From Planctomycetota bacterium (GTDB lineage Bacteria > Planctomycetota > UBA8742 > UBA2392): a DNA stretch of 64,000 nt. Within the stretch, counting starts at the first letter, position 1; the number at the start of each line of letters is the position of its first letter. The notes below the pieces were generated by a model, which searched no databases, was not told the DNA's origin, and worked only from the letters and a program-made list of their open reading frames with translations. Below, one piece after another: positions 57,586 through 64,000 of this stretch. A program made the translations under genes and the position numbers. The DNA lies in NCBI GenBank assembly GCA_019636215.1, contig JAHBXZ010000002.1, positions 248,001 to 312,000 of the forward strand, written 5' to 3'.

Positions 57586-58488
57586 TTATCCCCTTCTTCC
57601 CATCCGTTTTGCCAGATACGCCTGCAGCGCCACGCCCAGGGGCATCTGCGTATCCAGCGGCGTGAAATCCGCGCGAGAACGCAGGCATGCCCGCCGGGCC
57701 TCGGCGGTAAAGTTGCTTACTTCTTCCAGGTAGGCTTTGCGCAGCGCCCGGGGATCGACCAGCAGGTCGGGGTAGCCTTCCATGCCCAGAAACTGCGTCA
57801 GGCGGTCGAATGAGAAGTCGCGTTCCTGGTGATCCATCAGGTTGAACACAATGATGTCATGCTTGCGCGCGGCCAGGTGTTCCAGCCCCTTGCGCAGGTG
57901 ATCCACTTTGTCGAACAGGTCGCTGATGATGATGATCAGCGAGCGGCGGCCCGAACGCGAGGCCACATCGGTCAGCACCTCGCCGATGTCGGTTTTGTTT
58001 CGCGGCTCGCGTTCGTGCATGCTGGCCAGCATGCGCATCAGGGAAACATGGCTGGTGGCGGGCTGGACAAAGTCGTACAGCTTTTCATCAAACAGGCCCA
58101 GACCCGCGGCGTCGCTCTGGCGCTGGATCAGGTAGGCCAGGCTGGCGGCCATGTAGCGGCCGTAGTCCAGCTTGCTCATGTTTTCGCCGGATTTGTAGCG
58201 CATGCTTTCCGACGTATCCAGCACGATCACGGCGCGGAAGTTGGTCTCTTCTTCGTACTCTTTGATGTAGTACTTGTCGCTCTTGGCGTAGGCCTTCCAG
58301 TCCAGGTAACGCAGGTCGTCGCCGGGCACGTATTCGCGGTGCTGGGCAAACTCGACGGAAAAGCCCTTGTAGGGCGACTTGTGCAGGCCCGAAATGAAAC
58401 CTTCGACCACGTTGCGCGCGGTCACTTCAAGGTGCCGGATTTCGTTCAGCACCGCCGGGTCAAGATATTTCTGGTAAGTCTCCGCCAT
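57586..58488 (-). CDS. DUF58 protein
   Basis: 300 residues, cytoplasmic. It has the DUF58 signature EFAQHREYVPGDDLRYLDWK (the conserved 'R.Y.pGDd.R.idW' core), preceded by SGLHKSPYKGFSVEF, then a VWA-like half: AVIVLDTSESMRYKSG, DAAGLGLFDEKL and SLIIIISDLFDKVDHL. It is of standard length. DUF58 proteins almost always accompany MoxR ATPases and VWA membrane proteins, as here (MoxR, anchored protein, DUF58, VWA, VWA). It starts directly against the previous stop with no spacer, so it is probably translated by coupling. Confidence 0.93.
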   Translation of the reverse strand: MAETYQKYLDPAVLNEIRHLEVTARNVVEGFISGLHKSPYKGFSVEFAQHREYVPGDDLRYLDWKAYAKSDKYYIKEYEEETNFRAVIVLDTSESMRYKSGENMSKLDYGRYMAASLAYLIQRQSDAAGLGLFDEKLYDFVQPATSHVSLMRMLASMHEREPRNKTDIGEVLTDVASRSGRRSLIIIISDLFDKVDHLRKGLEHLAARKHDIIVFNLMDHQERDFSFDRLTQFLGMEGYPDLLVDPRALRKAYLEEVSNFTAEARRACLRSRADFTPLDTQMPLGVALQAYLAKRMGRRG

Positions 58489-59622
58489 TCAGCTGCCGGT
58501 TCCCTTCTTTGCCTCTTCTGCCACCGGGCCGGTGCCGCCGGCCAGGGTCTTCAACAGGTCGGTTGCCAGCCTGCGCTGGGCCAGCCAGCGCACTGCCAGC
58601 ATGCGCTCGCCCGTGGCGCGGTCGGAACTGGCCACCGAACGCATCAGGTCTTCCTGGTCCGGGCCGGCACATTCGCACAGCAGCGCCAGCAGGTCCAGCC
58701 GCGCGGATTCGGCCGCACTGCGGTAGTGGTCTGCCAGCAGCGCCTGGCGCGACTCAAAGCTGCGCAACGCAAAGCGCAGCCAGTATTCGGCAACGTCATT
58801 GGCTGCGGGCGAAGGCGCGTCACTTTCCAGCGACAGCAGGCTGCCGGCAAACCAGATCTCACGCGCCGCCGCCGGATCTTCTGTCTGGGCGGCAACTTTG
58901 TCCATAAGCGCAAGGTCCTCCGCGCGGCCCAGCCTTGCCAGCGCCAGCGCGGCCAGCGGCCGGGCGCCGATGTTGTCGGAAATCAGCAGCCCGCGCGCCG
59001 CGGCACCCACTCCCTCGGCGCCGAAGTCTGCCAGTTCGCGCATCAGTTCAAAGCGCTGGTTGGCCGGCGCAGTCACGGCCTGCTCAATCATCGCAATCGC
59101 GCCCGATTTGGGATCGCCGTGCGCGTGAGGCTCGGCCCGGGCCAGGATCTCGCGCCAGTGGCGGTTGTAGGCCTGTTCGCCCCAGACGCGTGACACCAGC
59201 AGCCGCGCGCGACCCTGCGCAGCATCGGCAGCAGCACCGCCGCGGGTTGCGGCCTCGGCGTCGCGCCGGGCGGCGTCGGCCCTGGCGGCGTCGACAATCA
59301 GGCTGCCGACCTTTTCTTCCAGCAGGTTCTTTTCGGCCTTGAAGTCGTCGGCGCGCTTTTTCCAGGCATCGCGGCTGGACTGAAGTTCGTCCACCGTGCC
59401 CTGCGAATGTTTGCCCCAGCCGCTGAACATCAAGAACACAACCAGCGCCGCCATGGCCATGTACAGGGCGCGAGAGAACCACTTGGCCCCGCGCAGCATG
59501 GTGGGGCTGACCACGCCGGCACGGGCGTAGGACTCAAGCTCTTGCTCGAGGTCCTCGCGCCGCTGTTTCAGTTCGGCTTCGCGGTCGGCCTGTTTGTCGG
59601 TTTGTGGCACTGGTGCGGTCAC
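58489..59622 (-). CDS. Membrane-anchored HEAT/coiled-coil protein, unknown function
   Basis: 377 residues from a GTG with AAAGGG just upstream. The soluble N-terminus (~45 residues, coiled-coil RREDLEQELESYARAG) precedes one helix (ALYMAMAALVVFLMFSGWG). A second coiled-coil (RDAWKKRADDFKAEKNLLEE) and an Ala-rich helical-repeat region resembling HEAT/Armadillo units follow (RPLAALALARLGRAEDLALM; RMLAVRWLAQRRLATDLLKT). It lies between MoxR (nine bases upstream) and DUF58, so it is a likely structural member of the complex. I do not recognise a named family. Confidence 0.75.
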   Translation of the reverse strand: MTAPVPQTDKQADREAELKQRREDLEQELESYARAGVVSPTMLRGAKWFSRALYMAMAALVVFLMFSGWGKHSQGTVDELQSSRDAWKKRADDFKAEKNLLEEKVGSLIVDAARADAARRDAEAATRGGAAADAAQGRARLLVSRVWGEQAYNRHWREILARAEPHAHGDPKSGAIAMIEQAVTAPANQRFELMRELADFGAEGVGAAARGLLISDNIGARPLAALALARLGRAEDLALMDKVAAQTEDPAAAREIWFAGSLLSLESDAPSPAANDVAEYWLRFALRSFESRQALLADHYRSAAESARLDLLALLCECAGPDQEDLMRSVASSDRATGERMLAVRWLAQRRLATDLLKTLAGGTGPVAEEAKKGTGS

Positions 59623-59631
59623 GTCTACCCT

Positions 59632-60687
<1,056 letters not shown>

Positions 60688-60717
60688 TTTGGGTTCCTGG
60701 TTGAAGCCGCTTCACCA

Positions 60718-63264
60718 TTACTGGTCCCGGGCACTGAACAGGTACATCCAGGCCGAGGACGCCATGACGACAAACGTTTCTTTCTTTACAGTCGCAGTCT
60801 GCCCCGACGGGAACTTGAACTGCGACCCGTTGGGCAGGTGCTCCACGTTGTACACGTTGCCGGTGGCCGGGTCTGTGACCGTAACAGGCCGATAACGCTG
60901 CAGGCCGTCTTCATCTTTGTAGGCCTCGCCGCGGCAGTACACCGACAGGGTAACCGGGCCGCCGTCAACCTTGACATCCTTGAGCGTGTACTGCGACAGC
61001 AGCTTGCCGGTGCGCACATCAAGAATCCAGATCTGCTCTTTCAACGGCACCAGCACCTTGTCGCCGGCAATCACGCCGCGGCCAACAGGCGCGCCGCTGA
61101 ACTCCGTGCTTTGGTACAGCAGGCCGCCCCAATCGGAATCCTTGATGCCGCCGCCCTTGCGGTAACTGGACAGCGCTATGCAGTGCAGACGCTGGCGGCC
61201 CTGCACAATCATGCAGTTGTCCACCACGCCCAGCACGTGTTCGTACTCGCCCTTGTATCCCCGGCCGCGCCGGGGTTGCTCGAACATCAATGTGCCGGTA
61301 ATGCCGTCCAGCACCATGGCGACTTCGCTGGAGGTCTGGGCCAGGCTGTCGTAAGGCGCGGTGATCACATACCCGCAAGCGGCAACCGGCGCGTTGTTGA
61401 ACCAGCCGCGCAGGGTGTTGCCCGGGCGGCGATAGCGCGACACCCAGCAGAGTTCGCCGCTCTGGCGGTCTACGCCGGCGCTGGCCCCCGACTGCGTGCA
61501 CAGGTACAGCATGCCGCCCTGCATGGCCAGGCTGGACATATCGGTAAGGTTGACCGTCTGCGGGCCCCAGGCGGCGTTCTTGTTGGCCAGTGAGCAGCAC
61601 TGGGTGCGCCACAGCAGCTTGCCTTCGCCAGCGGCGGGGTCGCCCTTGGGTGTTACGTCAAAGCAGAACAGCCAGAACTCAATGCTGGATTTTTCAGGCA
61701 CGGCGCCGGCGATGTAAAGCTTGTTGTCCAGCACAATCGGCGCGCCCATGAACGTCACGTGCTGAAGAAACGCAAACTCCTGCACACTTTCCACTTTGCG
61801 GTTGGGCAGCGTAACGCGCAGGCTGACATCGCTGGAAAGATCCAGCGCCTGGATCTGGTTGCCCGAGGGCTCCGGCCCGCGATCGGCCTGGGGGTTGCTT
61901 GAACCCATCACCGCAAACAGCACGTCACTCTCGCGGTTGTCCAGCGGCCAGCGCAGACGCCCCACCGAAGACGACAGGACGCGCACCCGCTGGCGCTGGT
62001 CCATCGGGCGTCCGCCCCACCAGCGTCCGCCGCCGCCGGCCTGGCGGAACTTGTAACGCAAAGCCTGCGGCACCTCGAGTTGCACCGGGCTGCTTTCGCG
62101 GCCGTGGCGGAACCACAGCACCTGTTCGGGCGACTCTGAACCCGCGCCCTGCGGGCGGTGAATAAACACGCCGGATTCATGGACCGTCGGGAACAAAACC
62201 GGCACGGCCGGGGTATCGGTGTCGCGGTAACCGTAGGGGTCAGGCTCGGCCTTGGCCAGCGCCGTGCCCAGCGCGTAACCGGCGTTTGCCGCGCCGCTGC
62301 CGATCGGCACCAGCGCCTCAATGCCCGCCACGGGCGGGGCAATGCCGTTGCGGTCAAACCCGCCCTGCATCGTGCGCCAGCCCGGCATGGGCAGTTCGCG
62401 GCGCTCGCCCGGCGCCGGGGCCGCCAGCAGGTCCGCCACATGCTGCCCCAGCGGCTTGCGGGAGCCGCCCACGTCAATCGTGGTGTTCAGGCCGCTGGTT
62501 TCAATGCGGCGCATGGCCTGGTCCAGGCGCAGCCGCGAGTCCGTCTCGCGGCAGGCGCGCACCAGCAGCAGGTTCAGCATGGCGTCGCGGTCAAAGTGGT
62601 CAGGCCAGGCCTTGCGGTACTCATCCAGCCAGCGCAGCGCGTTGAGGCTGTCGCCGCTTTCGGCGGCCTGCTGTGCCAGCATGGAAAGCGCGGCCCGGCC
62701 GGCATCGCTGTACTGGTAAAACCGCGCGCATCGCCGCAACAGGGTGTGGTCGCCCTTGTTCAGGGCATCAGACAGCATCTCGGCGCCCGGGCCCTGCTGG
62801 CGCATGATGAACCGGTCGCGCAGCGCCTTGGGCCAGGCGTAATCGCTGTAAAAGCAGGCGTTGATATGGTCCACCAGCGGGATGAACGTTTCCGCAAACA
62901 GCGTATCGCGGGCCGCACCGGCGGGCGGATACTCGGCGCGTACCAGGATCTCGGCGTTGCCGGCGAACTGGGGTGTCACAAACCGCTGGCGCAGGTTGTC
63001 ATAGCGCGCCATGGCGTCGCGCCACTTGTTCAGCGCGTCGTCCTTCTTGCCGGAGGCCTCCAGCGCAATCGCCTCGTTCACCGTCTGGCGTGCCTCACGC
63101 ACGGAACGGCTGACATTGTCTTCCAGCCGCCCGGGCGGCAGGTTCAAGTCAGGGTTCAGGGTGAAGTCATCAAGCTGCTGCGCATGCACGGGGGCGTGGC
63201 CCGGGTTCCAGCAGATTGCCAGGCCGGCGCACGCGGCGACAAGGAACATCAGCGGCCTATTCAC
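60718..63264 (-). CDS. Exported PQQ-type beta-propeller protein with helical N-terminus (848 aa)
   Basis: Signal peptide FLVAACAGLAICWNPGHAP... ends near AQQLDD. Residues ~30-270 are TPR-like (ALEASGKKDDALNKWRDAMA; DALNKGDHTLLRRCARFYQY). The C-terminal ~550 form a propeller with PQQ-like blade ends, such as VDRQSGELCWVSRYRR, LDGITGTLMFEQPRRG and LDVRTGKLLSQYTLKD. No PQQ-binding or dehydrogenase residues are evident, so it is probably structural (BamB-like) rather than an enzyme. I start at a GTG (VNRPLMFLVA) with AAAGG seven bases before it; a Met five codons later is the alternative. It lies just upstream of moxR. Confidence 0.8.
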   Translation of the reverse strand: MNRPLMFLVAACAGLAICWNPGHAPVHAQQLDDFTLNPDLNLPPGRLEDNVSRSVREARQTVNEAIALEASGKKDDALNKWRDAMARYDNLRQRFVTPQFAGNAEILVRAEYPPAGAARDTLFAETFIPLVDHINACFYSDYAWPKALRDRFIMRQQGPGAEMLSDALNKGDHTLLRRCARFYQYSDAGRAALSMLAQQAAESGDSLNALRWLDEYRKAWPDHFDRDAMLNLLLVRACRETDSRLRLDQAMRRIETSGLNTTIDVGGSRKPLGQHVADLLAAPAPGERRELPMPGWRTMQGGFDRNGIAPPVAGIEALVPIGSGAANAGYALGTALAKAEPDPYGYRDTDTPAVPVLFPTVHESGVFIHRPQGAGSESPEQVLWFRHGRESSPVQLEVPQALRYKFRQAGGGGRWWGGRPMDQRQRVRVLSSSVGRLRWPLDNRESDVLFAVMGSSNPQADRGPEPSGNQIQALDLSSDVSLRVTLPNRKVESVQEFAFLQHVTFMGAPIVLDNKLYIAGAVPEKSSIEFWLFCFDVTPKGDPAAGEGKLLWRTQCCSLANKNAAWGPQTVNLTDMSSLAMQGGMLYLCTQSGASAGVDRQSGELCWVSRYRRPGNTLRGWFNNAPVAACGYVITAPYDSLAQTSSEVAMVLDGITGTLMFEQPRRGRGYKGEYEHVLGVVDNCMIVQGRQRLHCIALSSYRKGGGIKDSDWGGLLYQSTEFSGAPVGRGVIAGDKVLVPLKEQIWILDVRTGKLLSQYTLKDVKVDGGPVTLSVYCRGEAYKDEDGLQRYRPVTVTDPATGNVYNVEHLPNGSQFKFPSGQTATVKKETFVVMASSAWMYLFSARDQ

Positions 63265-63359
63265 GGCTGGCCTTTCTTGCCTGTGCCCCGGGGAACCACC
63301 ACTGTCTTTTCTACGCACAACAGGCGCCGCCAACTCCACAAATCCACGGCCTTTACCTT

Positions 63360-64000
63360 CTAGCGTTCTTCCAGCATGCGGATCGCTTCTTCAATGTCGG
63401 CGCGCACCAGCCCGGCAGCCCCGTCGGTGCGGTCCCGCAGCGTGCGCAGAAACGCAATGTCGTCCTTGGTGCCGATCGCGCCAATGCACAGCACACAGGC
63501 CCGGCGCAGTTCCACGTTGGGTTCTTCGGCCAGTTTCTTGACCCGGGTGATGGACTCGTATTCCTTGATCTCGGCCAGCACCGGCACCAGCTGGGCCAGT
63601 CGGTCCGGGCGCTTGTCGTTGGCGGTGCTGTTGCGGTCAAGCGCCGCCAGCACCAGGCGCGAAATGATGCTGAAGGCGCCGGCATCTTTATCCAGCTTGC
63701 CCAGCAGTTCACGGGCGATCGGGGCCCGGTGCGACTGGTTTTCCACAACCTGCACGGTCATCTCAACCAGCAGCTCAAGGCGTTTGTCGTCGGCCTTCAG
63801 CCCGGCCATGCTGCCCATGCGGGTGATCGCCATGACGGCGTCGCCGCGGGCGTCGGTGGCGGTTTCCTTCAATGCCGCGTCCAGCACCGTATCCAGCTTC
63901 AGGTCCCCCACCGCCAGGTTGACCTGGCCGTAGGCCTGCATGCGCACGTCCTTGCTGTCGTCCTTCAGTGCCTTTTCCAGGATCTCTACCACTGTGTTCT
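63360..64000 (-). CDS. HEAT-repeat protein (partial, enters from beyond the window)
   Basis: The C-terminal ~213 residues of a longer protein; the frame is open at the right edge with no certain start inside. Helical-repeat units are clear, e.g. KALKDDSKDVRMQAYGQVNL, ATDARGDAVMAITRMGSM, NVELRRACVLCIGAIG and DDIAFLRTLRDRTDGAAGLV. The last is the 'd....L...l.d.....R..A..al' HEAT/PBS-lyase pattern. It is the first visible member of the leftward MoxR operon, 96 bases before the beta-propeller gene. Its N-terminus, localisation and role cannot be told from here. Confidence 0.75.
   Translation of the reverse strand, partial: NTVVEILEKALKDDSKDVRMQAYGQVNLAVGDLKLDTVLDAALKETATDARGDAVMAITRMGSMAGLKADDKRLELLVEMTVQVVENQSHRAPIARELLGKLDKDAGAFSIISRLVLAALDRNSTANDKRPDRLAQLVPVLAEIKEYESITRVKKLAEEPNVELRRACVLCIGAIGTKDDIAFLRTLRDRTDGAAGLVRADIEEAIRMLEER

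Overview
The window is GC-rich DNA packed with genes. It looks like a planctomycete-like member of the PVC superphylum; this is inferred from gene content and is not proven. The clues are a PilM-PilN/PilO-like/secretin set resembling the Akkermansia Amuc_1098-1101 cluster, one ExbB with three ExbD proteins behind giant TPR proteins, a MoxR-DUF58-VWA-VWA operon, a short archaeal-type phosphatidylserine decarboxylase, a Sua5-phosphatase fusion and many secreted TPR/HEAT proteins of unknown role. I found no phage, insertion sequence, rRNA, tRNA or CRISPR array.

Layout. 1-3.4 kb: a truncated hydantoinase/oxoprolinase, an alpha/beta hydrolase and a TetR regulator, divergent from a flavodiiron-like metallo-beta-lactamase protein, then a rhodanese. 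3.5-6.1 kb: malate dehydrogenase, convergent with an exported M23-type peptidase. 6.2-9.1 kb: an EI24-like membrane protein, a class III cyclase with altered active-site residues, and three small unknown genes. 9.1-12.9 kb: aminotransferase, UbiA-type prenyltransferase, a small membrane protein and inositol-3-phosphate synthase. 12.9-23.1 kb: a large leftward envelope cluster of two TPR proteins (one of 1335 aa), ExbB, three ExbD, a YdjY-like lipoprotein and a membrane protein.

23.2-31.3 kb: a pilus or secretion platform made of a secretin lipoprotein, an EF-hand membrane-anchored protein, a PilO-like protein and a PilM-PilN fusion. 31.5-37.1 kb: an unknown protein, rpiB, Sua5-phosphatase, pssA, a secretin-N-domain-like exported protein and psd. 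pssA and psd together give phosphatidylethanolamine synthesis. 37.2-42.4 kb: two translationally coupled TPR proteins carrying a helical piece otherwise known from STAND ATPases, a signal-peptidase-like protein without catalytic residues, an NTF2-like protein and a Ser/Thr kinase. 42.5-51.6 kb: a hydrolase, yidC-mnmE, a thioesterase, a glutaredoxin, nnrE, two anchored unknowns and holA. 51.7-64 kb: a leftward operon of a truncated HEAT protein, PQQ-type beta-propeller, MoxR, an anchored HEAT-like protein, DUF58 and two large VWA membrane proteins. A telomere-like G-rich inverted repeat lies between the DUF58 and VWA genes.

Most genes lie on the minus strand. Coupling is common (ATGA or GTGA overlaps), and several starts are TTG or GTG with strong Shine-Dalgarno sequences. 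Perfect GC-rich hairpins separate many transcription units. The three clusters most worth study are the ExbB/triple-ExbD/TPR cluster, the ATPase-less pilus-like platform with calcium-loop motifs, and the MoxR/VWA operon.
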